Assembly (NCBI GenBank): GCA_020635695.1
Contig: JACJZH010000003.1
Location: forward strand, 372,001-436,000
Source of the DNA: Flavobacteriales bacterium
Lineage (GTDB): Bacteria > Bacteroidota > Bacteroidia > Flavobacteriales_F > PHOS-HE28
Direction of reading: 5' to 3'
DNA: 64,000 nucleotides
Shown: in pieces, positions 32,821 to 40,834 of the stretch
How positions within the stretch are numbered: position 1 is the first letter of the stretch
How the letters are laid out: every line of letters starts with the position of its first letter
The notes under the pieces: model-generated
The model's database searches: none
The model's input: the letters and a program-made list of their open reading frames with translations, nothing else
Told to the model about the DNA's origin: nothing
Position numbers and translations under genes: made by a program

Positions 32821-35301
32821 ATGCCCCCTTTCCGGAACCCCGGCCTGCGCACGGCCTTCCTCAGCTTTCTTGTTTCCGCCTTCAGCTTTCAGGTTTCAGC
32901 TCAGCGTCCGCCTGAGCAGCCCAACGCCGCCGAGATCCTGCACCGCATGCAGAAGCTCCAGGTGGTGGGCAGCGTGCTCTACATCGTGGCCCATCCGGAC
33001 GACGAGAACACCCGGCTCATCGCCTGGCTGGCCAATGGCAAGAAGGTGCGCACCGGCAACCTCAGCCTTACCCGTGGCGATGGCGGCCAGAACCTGATCG
33101 GTCCCGAGCTGGGCGACGCGCTCGGCATCATCCGCACCCAGGAGCTCATGGAGGCACGCCGCATCGACGGTGGCGACCAGTTCTTCACCCGCGCGGTGGA
33201 CTTCGGCTACAGCAAGAGCGCCGAGGAAAGCTTCGAGAAATGGGGGAAGCAGGAAGTGCTGAGCGATGTGGTGCGTGTGATCCGCATGTTCCGGCCGGAC
33301 ATCATCATCACGCGCTTTCCGCCCAACCGCGAGGCCGGGCATGGCCACCATGAGGCCAGCGCCATCCTGGCCGCGGAGGCCTTCGACCTGGCAGGTGACC
33401 CAAAGGCCTTCCCCGAGCAACTCGAGCAGGGCCTGGAACCCTGGCAGCCCCGCCGCCTGTTCTGGAACGGCAGCACCTGGTGGCGCAGCGACCTGGCCGA
33501 GATCGCCGCCCGCGAACCCGACTGGTTCGCCGTGGACGTGGGCGGCTACGACCCGCTGCTGGGCCTCAGCTACACCGAGATCGCCGGGCGCAGCCGCAGC
33601 ATGCACAAGAGCCAGGGCTTCGGCGCTTCGCAGTCGCGCGGAGAGTTGATCGAATACCTCCACTTCGAAAAGGGCGACCGGCCGAAGGGGAACGACATCT
33701 TCGAGGGGATCGACATGACATGGAACAGGGTGAAGGGGTCGGAACGGGTGGCCTCCATGTTGGCCGAAGTGATCGCGAGCTACGAGGCGGAACAGCCTGC
33801 GGACGCCATTCCGCTTCTTAGCGAGCTGCGGGCAGCGCTCGACCAATTGAACACCGACGGTGACTGGCAACTGGAGTGGGCCATCCGCCGTGTGAACGAC
33901 CTCCTGCGTGCCTGCACCGGGCTCACTGCGGAATACCTGTTCCCCGCTGCCTACATCCCGGACGGGGCCCAAGGTGCAGAGGTGGTGGTCGTGAACCGTT
34001 CGGAGGCATCCGTGACCGTTCCCTCCTGGAACGGCCAGCTATTGAAGGCGAACGCCGAACAGAGCAGCAAGGTCCAGCCCCTCGGTGGAAAACCCATGGA
34101 TGCCCCATTCTGGCTCGAGAATCCCCATGGGACACTCTTCGACATCCCATCGGAGTTGATCGGCCTGCCTGTTCTGAAGCAGCATGCCTTCCTGCCGCTG
34201 AACATCGCGGGAACGGACGTGGTCGCCGAGATGCCGCCCCTGTACAAGTGGGTGGACCGGGTGGAGGGTGAACGGACCAGCCCGGCCTACGCCGTGCCCG
34301 TGGCCTCGGTGATCCCCAAGTCCGAGATCCTCATCGCACGGGGCGGACCCCAGAACATCACCGTGGAAGTGGAAGCGCTGACGGACGACCTCTCCGGACA
34401 GTTGAACATCACACTTCCCCTAGGCTGGGCCACCACCAAGGACCTGAAGGCGGTGAACATCGCAAAGAAGAACGACCGCCAGAGCTTCACCTTCCAGCTG
34501 ATCCCGGGTGAAAAGGCCCAGGCGGGCGCGGTCCGCTTCGCGTTCGTGGGCGCCAAGGGCAGGTCCGACCGCACGCTGCACGAGATCGACCACCCGCACA
34601 TCATGCCGCAGGTGTACTACACGCCCGCCGAAGTGAAGCTGGTGCCACTGGATGTGACCACGACCGCGAGCGTGGTGGGTTATGTGGAAGGCGCCGGTGA
34701 TGCCGTGCCGCAGGCCATCGAACGGCTGGGCGTCGAGGTGCGGATGCTGGATCCCGCCACGACCACCCTGGACGACCTTCGGGGGCTGGACGCCGTGGTG
34801 GTGGGCATCCGGGCCTACAACACCGTGGAGGCCATGCCGCGCTTCAACCCGCTGCTGATGCGCTACGTGGAGGAGGGTGGTACCGTCGTCGCGCAGTACA
34901 ACACCCGCAGCCGGGACATGATGCTGCCCGACTCACTGATCGGCCCCTACCCCTTCGAGTTGACCCGGGGCCGTGTGACCGTGGAGGAGGCACCACCGAC
35001 CTTCCTGGACCCGAAGCACGCGCTGTTGAACACCCCGAACGCCATCACCACCGCGGACTTCGAGGGATGGGTGCAGGAGCGCGGCCTCTACTTCGTGGGC
35101 GACCGCGACCCGCGCTACACCGCGCTCATCGCCTGGAACGACCCGGGCGAGGATCCGCTGGACGGCGCGCTGATCACCTGCGAGCACGGCAAGGGTCGCT
35201 ACGTGTACACAGGCATCAGCTTCTTCCGGGAACTTCCCGCGGGCGTGCCGGGAGCCTACCGGCTTTTCGCGAACCTGATCTCGCCACGTGCTGCGCAATA
35301 G
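32821..35301 (+). CDS. Secreted PIG-L family deacetylase, long form
   Basis: The 826-residue protein has a signal peptide of about 28 residues, part of which is encoded by a heptamer array. A PIG-L/LmbE-type N-deacetylase domain follows at about 45-330. The metal site begins with AHPDDENTR near residue 57 and continues with HGHHEAS near residue 178. The family removes acetyl groups from GlcNAc derivatives using Zn2+. The remaining 500 residues look like beta-rich extracellular domains and end with a segment resembling a glutamine-amidotransferase-like fold (LRGLDAVVVGIRAYN ... GGTVVAQYN). No T9SS domain is visible. A periplasmic or surface glycan substrate is likely. Confidence 0.88.
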   Translation: MPPFRNPGLRTAFLSFLVSAFSFQVSAQRPPEQPNAAEILHRMQKLQVVGSVLYIVAHPDDENTRLIAWLANGKKVRTGNLSLTRGDGGQNLIGPELGDALGIIRTQELMEARRIDGGDQFFTRAVDFGYSKSAEESFEKWGKQEVLSDVVRVIRMFRPDIIITRFPPNREAGHGHHEASAILAAEAFDLAGDPKAFPEQLEQGLEPWQPRRLFWNGSTWWRSDLAEIAAREPDWFAVDVGGYDPLLGLSYTEIAGRSRSMHKSQGFGASQSRGELIEYLHFEKGDRPKGNDIFEGIDMTWNRVKGSERVASMLAEVIASYEAEQPADAIPLLSELRAALDQLNTDGDWQLEWAIRRVNDLLRACTGLTAEYLFPAAYIPDGAQGAEVVVVNRSEASVTVPSWNGQLLKANAEQSSKVQPLGGKPMDAPFWLENPHGTLFDIPSELIGLPVLKQHAFLPLNIAGTDVVAEMPPLYKWVDRVEGERTSPAYAVPVASVIPKSEILIARGGPQNITVEVEALTDDLSGQLNITLPLGWATTKDLKAVNIAKKNDRQSFTFQLIPGEKAQAGAVRFAFVGAKGRSDRTLHEIDHPHIMPQVYYTPAEVKLVPLDVTTTASVVGYVEGAGDAVPQAIERLGVEVRMLDPATTTLDDLRGLDAVVVGIRAYNTVEAMPRFNPLLMRYVEEGGTVVAQYNTRSRDMMLPDSLIGPYPFELTRGRVTVEEAPPTFLDPKHALLNTPNAITTADFEGWVQERGLYFVGDRDPRYTALIAWNDPGEDPLDGALITCEHGKGRYVYTGISFFRELPAGVPGAYRLFANLISPRAAQ
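32860..32901. repeat. Heptamer array inside the PIG-L signal-peptide coding region
   Basis: Six units in 7-base phase read CTCAGCT, TTCTTGT, TTCCGCC, TTCAGCT, TTCAGGT and TTCAGCT. The last three are near-identical; the second and third are degenerate. They encode the hydrophobic core and cleavage region of the signal peptide (LSFLVSAFSFQVSA). Confidence 0.7.
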
Positions 35302-35335
35302 GCCATGTCCGATCACGCCATCGGGTCCCAATATG

Positions 35336-35354
35336 GTCGACCCGGTGGGTCGAC
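35336..35354. repeat. Palindrome between the PIG-L and symporter genes
   Basis: GTCGACCC and GGGTCGAC form a perfect 8-base inverted repeat around GGT. It has no T tract, and could be an operator, a hairpin in the transcript or one copy of a dispersed palindrome. The surrounding 114-base gap shows no gene. Confidence 0.6.
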
Positions 35355-35415
35355 GCTACGGGTGCCTTGCCGCGAGACCGGTATGCCATCATCCGTTCAT
35401 CTGAACAGCTGACCG

Positions 35416-37107
35416 ATGCATTGGCTCGACTGGACGATCCTTCTCGGCACCCTCGGCTTCATCGTGGGCTACGGGGTGTGGCGCACGCGGCGCACCAGCA
35501 CCAGTGACGGGTTCCTGAAGGGCGGCAGCGACAACCGCTGGTGGGCCGTGGGCCTCAGCGTGATGGCCACCCAGGCCAGCGCCATCACCTTCCTGAGCAC
35601 GCCCGGGCAGGGCTACCTGGACGGCATGGGCTTCGTCCAGTTCTACTTCGGCCTGCCGCTGGCCATGCTCGTGATCGGCTTCGTGTTCATCCCGCTCTAC
35701 TACAAGTGGAAGGTGTACACGGCCTACGAATTCATCGGCAAACGCTTCGACGGACGCACGCGGCTGCTCACCGCCGGGCTCTTCCTGGTGCAGCGCAGCC
35801 TGGCCGCGGGCATCACCATCTACGCGCCCAGCATCATCCTCAGCAAGGTGCTGCACTGGCCGCTCAGCTGGACCTGCGTGTTCATCGGTGCGCTGGTGAT
35901 CCTCTACACCACCACCGGCGGGGCCCGTGCCGTGGGTGTGACGCACAAGCAGCAGATGGCCGTGATGTTCCTGGGCATCTTCACCGCCTTCGGCCTCACC
36001 GTGCACTACCTGGGCGAGCATGCCTCCTTCGGCGAAAGCCTGGCCCTGGCCGGGGCCCTGGGCAAGATGAACATCGTGGACACCTCCTGGGACCCCTCCA
36101 CGAAGTACACGCTCTGGAGCGGGCTGCTGGGCGGCTTCTTCCTGCAGCTCTCCTACTTCGGCACCGACCAGAGCCAGGTGCAGCGCTACCTCGGCGGACA
36201 GAACGTGGCCCAGGCCCGGCAGGGGCTCTGGATGAACGCCGTGCTGAAGATCCCCATGCAGTTCTTCATCCTGCTCACCGGGGTGCTCGTGTTCGTGTTC
36301 TACCTGTTCAATGCCTCGCCGGTGCACTGGAACGCAGCCAATGTGGAGGCGATGGCGACGTCACCCGTTTCCCCGGAACTGGCCGAGCTGCGGACGATGC
36401 ACGCGGAGAACCAGGCCCTGTTGGAGGAACGCTCCCTGGCTTGGGTGGAGGCCCGCCGGTCCGGTGATGCGGCAGTAGAAGAGCAGGCCAAGGCCGCCCT
36501 GGACGAGAGCCTGACCACCGACAGGATGCTCCGGGAGGAGACCACCGCCCTGCTGCGCAACGAGTTCCCCGACCGCGAGCCCAACGACAAGGACTACATC
36601 TTCGTGAGCTATGTGATGGACCACCTGCCGATCGGCATCGTGGGCCTGCTGCTGGCCATGATCTTCAGCGCGGGCATGAGCAGCACCAGCGCCGAACTGA
36701 GCGCCCTGGCCACCACCAGCACGGTGGACGTGGTGCGCATGCCCCGCAGCGATGCCCAGCAGGTGAAGGCCGCGCGCCTGGCCACGGTGGTCTTCGGGCT
36801 GCTGGCCCTGGCCTTCGCCGCCATCTTCTCGCTCTTCGAGAACCTGATCCAGGCGGTGAACATCCTGGGATCGCTGTTCTACGGCACCATCCTGGGCATC
36901 TTCCTGGTGGCCTTCTTCGTGCGCTGGGTACAGGGCACGGCGGTCTTCGTGGCCGCGCTCATCGCCCAGGCCATCATCTTCTTCATCCACTTCTCGGACA
37001 TCGAACTGGCCTTCCTGTGGTACAACCTGCTGGCCCCCGCGATCGTGGTGGTGCTGGCGATGGTGTTGCAGGCGGTGTTGCCGGCAAGGAACACGCCAAC
37101 GACATGA
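35416..37107 (+). CDS. Sodium:solute symporter with a cytosolic or periplasmic helical insertion
   Basis: The 563-residue protein belongs to the SSS family. Typical parts are GLSVMATQASAITFLSTPGQGY near residue 45, the sodium-site region of helix 1, and FSAGMSSTSAELSALATTSTVDV near residue 420 (helix 8). It has about 13 membrane helices. Residues of about 300-390 form an insertion with charged, coiled-coil-like helices (ELRTMHAENQALLEERSLAW ... TDRMLREETTALLRNEF) not found in classic members. The substrate is unknown. The stop overlaps the SDR start as ATGA, so transporter and dehydrogenase probably act on the same compound. Confidence 0.93.
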   Translation: MHWLDWTILLGTLGFIVGYGVWRTRRTSTSDGFLKGGSDNRWWAVGLSVMATQASAITFLSTPGQGYLDGMGFVQFYFGLPLAMLVIGFVFIPLYYKWKVYTAYEFIGKRFDGRTRLLTAGLFLVQRSLAAGITIYAPSIILSKVLHWPLSWTCVFIGALVILYTTTGGARAVGVTHKQQMAVMFLGIFTAFGLTVHYLGEHASFGESLALAGALGKMNIVDTSWDPSTKYTLWSGLLGGFFLQLSYFGTDQSQVQRYLGGQNVAQARQGLWMNAVLKIPMQFFILLTGVLVFVFYLFNASPVHWNAANVEAMATSPVSPELAELRTMHAENQALLEERSLAWVEARRSGDAAVEEQAKAALDESLTTDRMLREETTALLRNEFPDREPNDKDYIFVSYVMDHLPIGIVGLLLAMIFSAGMSSTSAELSALATTSTVDVVRMPRSDAQQVKAARLATVVFGLLALAFAAIFSLFENLIQAVNILGSLFYGTILGIFLVAFFVRWVQGTAVFVAALIAQAIIFFIHFSDIELAFLWYNLLAPAIVVVLAMVLQAVLPARNTPTT

Positions 37108-37826
37108 ACTGGGACCTGAAGGGAAAACGGGCATTGGTCACGGGTGGCTCGCGCGGCATCGGCCGTGCCATCGTGGACATGTTCACCGAGCTGGGCGCGG
37201 AGGTGCTCTATGCCGCCCGTGGCGAAGTGGATGATGCCCGAGCCATCCAGGCCGATCTGTCCGACCCGGCCGGTCGTGAGCTGCTCGTACGCACGGTGAC
37301 CGGACGCTGGGACGGACTGGACATCCTGGTGAACAACGCCGGCACCAACATCCGCAAGCCCTGGGTGGCGATGACGGCGGAGGAACGCGAGAAGGTGCTG
37401 GGACTGAACCTGACCGCCCCCACCGAACTGGCCCGCTCGCTTCACGGACACCTACGGAACGGAACGGGTGCAGCGATGGTGAACGTGGCCTCGGTGGCGG
37501 CCCTGGTGGACGTGGGCTCAGGCACCGCCTATGCCATGAGCAAGGCCGCCCTGCTGCAATTCACCCGCAGCCTGGCCGTGGAGTGGGCAGCCGACGGGAT
37601 CCGGGTGAATGCCGTGGCCCCTTGGTACATCCGCACGCCGCTCACCCGGCCCGTGCTGGATGATCCCACACGCCTGGAACGGATCCTGGCGCGCACCCCC
37701 ATGCGCCGGGTGGGCGAACCGCAGGAAGTGGCCGCGGCCGTTGCGTTCCTGGCCATGGACCGCAGCAGCTACATCACCGGACAGTGCCTGGTGGTGGACG
37801 GCGGCTTCCTGGCCTGCGGCATGTAG
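37104..37826 (+). CDS. Short-chain dehydrogenase/reductase
   Basis: The 240-residue protein is a classical SDR. The nucleotide-binding motif is TGGSRGIG at residues 14-21, followed by NNAG near residue 75. The catalytic Ser lies in VNVASVAALVD and the Tyr-x3-Lys is YAMSKAAL near residue 138. The C-terminal VDGGFLACG is usual. It reads most like tropinone-reductase/3-oxoacyl-reductase-type enzymes; the substrate is unknown. It is coupled to the symporter gene by ATGA and followed by a hairpin. Confidence 0.93.
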   Translation: MNWDLKGKRALVTGGSRGIGRAIVDMFTELGAEVLYAARGEVDDARAIQADLSDPAGRELLVRTVTGRWDGLDILVNNAGTNIRKPWVAMTAEEREKVLGLNLTAPTELARSLHGHLRNGTGAAMVNVASVAALVDVGSGTAYAMSKAALLQFTRSLAVEWAADGIRVNAVAPWYIRTPLTRPVLDDPTRLERILARTPMRRVGEPQEVAAAVAFLAMDRSSYITGQCLVVDGGFLACGM

Positions 37827-37841
37827 GCCCTTGAACGGCGA

Positions 37842-37859
37842 AAGGCCCCGAAGGGCCTT
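37842..37859. terminator. Hairpin between convergent SDR and DUF2911 genes
   Basis: AAGGCCC and GGGCCTT pair around CGAA. The stem is short and there is no strong T run, so termination is likely but not certain. Confidence 0.6.
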
Positions 37860-37881
37860 CCGCGACACGTTCGTAACGGGC

Positions 37882-38745
37882 TTACTTGCCCTTGGACTTC
37901 CCCTCTTTCCCCATGGCCATGCGCCACTCGTCCATCTTCTCCTTGTTCATCTTCACGTAGGGCTCGTACTCGGCCTTCTGGGCCATGGCCATACTCTCCT
38001 CGGCCGTGGCCATGGCATCCTTGTACGCGCCATTGGCCGCCTGGGCCAGGGCCAGGGTATGCAGGTTCCAGAACTTCCGTTCCATGGAGACGCTCTTCTG
38101 CGCCCATTCCAAGGCCATCTTCGGGTCGATCCCGTTGTCGATGTAATAGCGGGCACAGCCATTGAACACCCGGAAGTCGGCCTCCGGATCGGCCACCGCC
38201 TTCTGGATGTTCGCCATGGCCTTCTCGCGGCTGTTCGCCTCGATCCAGACGCTCACCCGCACATCGGCCCAGCGCAGGTCCATCCGTGCCTTGTCGTCCT
38301 TCACCTCGTCGAACGAGATGGTGAAGGTCTCGGTCCACTCGTTCTTGGCGACGGGAACCTTCACGCGGGCAACGTCCTGTTCGGCATTGTAATCGTCCGT
38401 GCCCCAGAGATCGGTGGACGTGTTCAGGACCAACTCCCATGCCTCGGCACCGGGTACCGTGAACAGGGAATAGGTCCCCGCAGGAACTTCCGTGCCACCG
38501 AACACGATCGGCCCGTCGGTCTCGACGGTCGTGCACTTGTTGGCACCGGTGCGCCACAATTGATCGAACGGAACGAGGTCGCCGAACACTTTCCGATCGC
38601 GTGCGCTCGGACGTGAATAGGTGACCTCGACCTCGGTGAGCCCGATGGTCTGCTCGACCTCGGCGTGCGGACTTGGCATGGGCAGGTCCTGAGCTGCTGC
38701 CTGTAGGGCGAACAGGGTACCCGCGAGAATGGCGATGTGCTTCAT
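37882..38745 (-). CDS. DUF2911 periplasmic or secreted protein
   Basis: The 287-residue protein has a signal peptide (residues 1-18, ending AAAQ). A DUF2911 domain follows at about 20-170, recognised by TYSRPSARDRKVFGDLVPFDQLWRTGANKCT and VPAGTYSLFTVPG. The C-terminal half is helical with TPR-like pairs (LHTLALAQAANGAYKDAMATAEESMAM) and a basic end (GKEGKSKGK). The function is unknown, though the family is nearly confined to Bacteroidota and relatives. A consensus -7 element lies 20 bases upstream. Confidence 0.92.
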   Translation of the reverse strand: MKHIAILAGTLFALQAAAQDLPMPSPHAEVEQTIGLTEVEVTYSRPSARDRKVFGDLVPFDQLWRTGANKCTTVETDGPIVFGGTEVPAGTYSLFTVPGAEAWELVLNTSTDLWGTDDYNAEQDVARVKVPVAKNEWTETFTISFDEVKDDKARMDLRWADVRVSVWIEANSREKAMANIQKAVADPEADFRVFNGCARYYIDNGIDPKMALEWAQKSVSMERKFWNLHTLALAQAANGAYKDAMATAEESMAMAQKAEYEPYVKMNKEKMDEWRMAMGKEGKSKGK

Positions 38746-38765
38746 GGTGGATGCTTTAGGACGGG

Positions 38766-38773
38766 CAAAGATA
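38766..38773 (-). promoter_or_regulatory. -7 element for the DUF2911 gene
   Basis: The minus strand reads TATCTTTG, an exact match, 20 bases before the ATG. Confidence 0.65.
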
Positions 38774-38794
38774 CCCCAGCATCCGGACCGGTGG

Positions 38795-40036
38795 TCAGGC
38801 CACCTTCAACTGGCTCATGCGCGAGCGCTCGAACTTCTCCCGCGCATAACTCAGCGTGATGCGCAGATCGCCGCCATGCTCCGTTCCCCCCGGTGCCTCA
38901 TACATCGCATCGGTCATGATGGCCTCGCAGATGGAACGCAACCCACGTGCACCCAGCTTGTACTCGATCGCCTTGTCCACGATGAAATCCAGCACGCGCT
39001 TGTCGAAGCTCAGCTTCACCTTGTCCATCTCGAACAGCTTCACGTACTGTTTGATCAGCGCGTTCTTGGGCTCGGTGAGGATCCGGCGCAAGGTGTCGCG
39101 GTCCAGTGGCTCCAGGTAGGTGAGCACGGGGAAGCGGCCGATGAGCTCGGGAATGAGCCCGAAGCTCCTGAGGTCCGAGGGGCTCACGTACTGGAGCAGC
39201 CGGTCATCATCAACCCGTCCGCTCTCCTTGCTCGCGCTGTACCCCACCGCACTGCTCTTCACGCGCCGCGCGATGATCTTCTGGATCCCATCGAACGCCC
39301 CTCCGCAGATGAAGAGGATGTTCTTCGTATCCACCTGGATCAACTTCTGCTCGGGATGCTTGCGGCCACCTTGGGGCGGCACGTTCACCACGGACCCCTC
39401 CAACAGTTTCAGCAAGGCCTGCTGCACCCCCTCGCCGCTCACGTCCCGCGTGATGCTCGGGGTGTCGCTCTTGCGACTGATCTTGTCGATCTCGTCCACG
39501 AACACGATCCCGCGTTCCGCCTTGCTCACATCATAGTCGGCGGCCTGCAGCAGGCGGCTCAGGATGCTCTCCACATCCTCCCCCACATAGCCGGCCTCGG
39601 TGAGCACCGTGGCGTCCGCGATGCAGAACGGAACGTTCAACATCCTGGCGATCGTCCGCGCAAGCAGGGTCTTGCCCGTGCCGGTCTCGCCGACCAGCAC
39701 GATGTTGCTCTTCTCGATCTCCACTTCGTCCTGCCCGGTGGCAGGGCGCTGGAGCAGCCGCTTGTAATGGTTGTAGACGGCCACCGAGAGCACCTTCTTG
39801 GCCTCATCCTGACCGATCACATGCTCATCCAGGGCGCCCTTGATGTCAGCCGGACGCTGCAGGATCAGACTGCCCTCGATCTCGCTCCGGGAGCGCTGGC
39901 TCAGCTCCTCCTGGATGATGTTCTGGGCCTGCGCGATGCAGCTGTCGCAGATGTGCCCGGTAATGCCGGCGATCAGGACGTTGGTGTCCTGCTTGTCACG
40001 CCCGCAGAACGAGCACTTGATCTCCTTCTTGTCCAT
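38795..40036 (-). CDS. clpX: ATP-dependent Clp protease ATP-binding subunit ClpX
   Basis: The 413-residue AAA+ unfoldase feeds substrates to ClpP. The N-terminal zinc domain has Cys8, Cys11, Cys30 and Cys33. Walker A is GETGTGKT near residue 117 and Walker B is VFVDEIDKI near residue 177. Sensor and arginine-finger regions follow (LIPELIGRFPVLTYL). At the ClpP-docking loop, where E. coli has Ile-Gly-Phe, this protein has Val-Gly-Tyr (SSAVGYSASKES). It lies 91 bases downstream of clpP in the order tig-clpP-clpX, with a possible extra promoter in the gap. Confidence 0.98.
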   Translation of the reverse strand: MDKKEIKCSFCGRDKQDTNVLIAGITGHICDSCIAQAQNIIQEELSQRSRSEIEGSLILQRPADIKGALDEHVIGQDEAKKVLSVAVYNHYKRLLQRPATGQDEVEIEKSNIVLVGETGTGKTLLARTIARMLNVPFCIADATVLTEAGYVGEDVESILSRLLQAADYDVSKAERGIVFVDEIDKISRKSDTPSITRDVSGEGVQQALLKLLEGSVVNVPPQGGRKHPEQKLIQVDTKNILFICGGAFDGIQKIIARRVKSSAVGYSASKESGRVDDDRLLQYVSPSDLRSFGLIPELIGRFPVLTYLEPLDRDTLRRILTEPKNALIKQYVKLFEMDKVKLSFDKRVLDFIVDKAIEYKLGARGLRSICEAIMTDAMYEAPGGTEHGGDLRITLSYAREKFERSRMSQLKVA

Positions 40037-40079
40037 GTCGCGCCTGGGTGTCCGGAACCTCTTCCGGAGAAAACGTCCC

Positions 40080-40087
40080 CCAAGATA
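40080..40087 (-). promoter_or_regulatory. Possible internal -7 element before clpX
   Basis: The minus strand reads TATCTTGG in the clpP-clpX gap, 43 bases before the clpX ATG. Confidence 0.4.
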
Positions 40088-40127
40088 CGTTGAACGGCCA
40101 CGGAAGTTCCACCGCGGCCCTCACGCA

Positions 40128-40793
40128 TCACTTGGTGTGCTTCACCAGCAACTCGTCGATCATGCCGTACTCCTTCGCCTCCTCGGCGCGGAGCCAGTAA
40201 TCGCGGTCGCCATCCTTCTCCACCTTGTCGAAGTCCTGCCCGCTGTGCTGGCTGATGATCTCGTAGAGCTCCTTCTTCAGCTTCAGGATCTCGCGCGCGG
40301 TGATCTCGATGTCGCTGGCCTGGCCCTCGGCCCCGCCCATCGGCTGGTGGATCATGACGCGGGCATGCTGCAGCGCCGATCGTTTTCCCTTGGCCCCGGC
40401 GCACAGGAGCACCGCGCCCATGCTGGCCGCCATGCCGGTGCAGATCGTGGCCACGTCGCAGTTGATGTACTGCATGGTGTCATAGATCCCGAGCCCTGCG
40501 TACACCCCGCCACCGGGGCTGTTCAGGTAGATCTGGATGTCCTTCTTGGGATCCACGCTCTCCAGGAACAGCAGCTGCGCCTGGATGATGTTGGCCACCT
40601 GGTCGTTGATGGCCGTGCCCAGGAAGATGATGCGGTCCATCATCAGGCGGCTGAACACGTCCATCTGCGCCACGTTCAGCTGGCGCTCCTCGATGATGTA
40701 GGGGGTCATCGAGGTCACGTAGCCGTTCAGCGTGGTGCTGGCGATGCCGCGGTGCTTCACCGCATACTTCTCGAACTCGTCGGTGGGGAACAT
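40128..40793 (-). CDS. clpP: ATP-dependent Clp protease proteolytic subunit ClpP
   Basis: The 221-residue protein is ClpP. The catalytic triad is Ser124 (GMAASMGA), His149 (ARVMIHQP) and Asp198 (DGDRDYWLRAEEA). NSPGGGVYAGLGIYDTM forms the substrate-binding region. An N-terminal propeptide of 20-25 residues is probably removed by self-cleavage. Its place between tig and clpX gives the conserved chaperone-protease cluster. It is 41 bases from tig. Confidence 0.99.
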   Translation of the reverse strand: MFPTDEFEKYAVKHRGIASTTLNGYVTSMTPYIIEERQLNVAQMDVFSRLMMDRIIFLGTAINDQVANIIQAQLLFLESVDPKKDIQIYLNSPGGGVYAGLGIYDTMQYINCDVATICTGMAASMGAVLLCAGAKGKRSALQHARVMIHQPMGGAEGQASDIEITAREILKLKKELYEIISQHSGQDFDKVEKDGDRDYWLRAEEAKEYGMIDELLVKHTK

Positions 40794-40834
40794 GCAGGGG
40801 ATCTGGTTGGACCGGACGGGCCGGCGTTGGTCGC

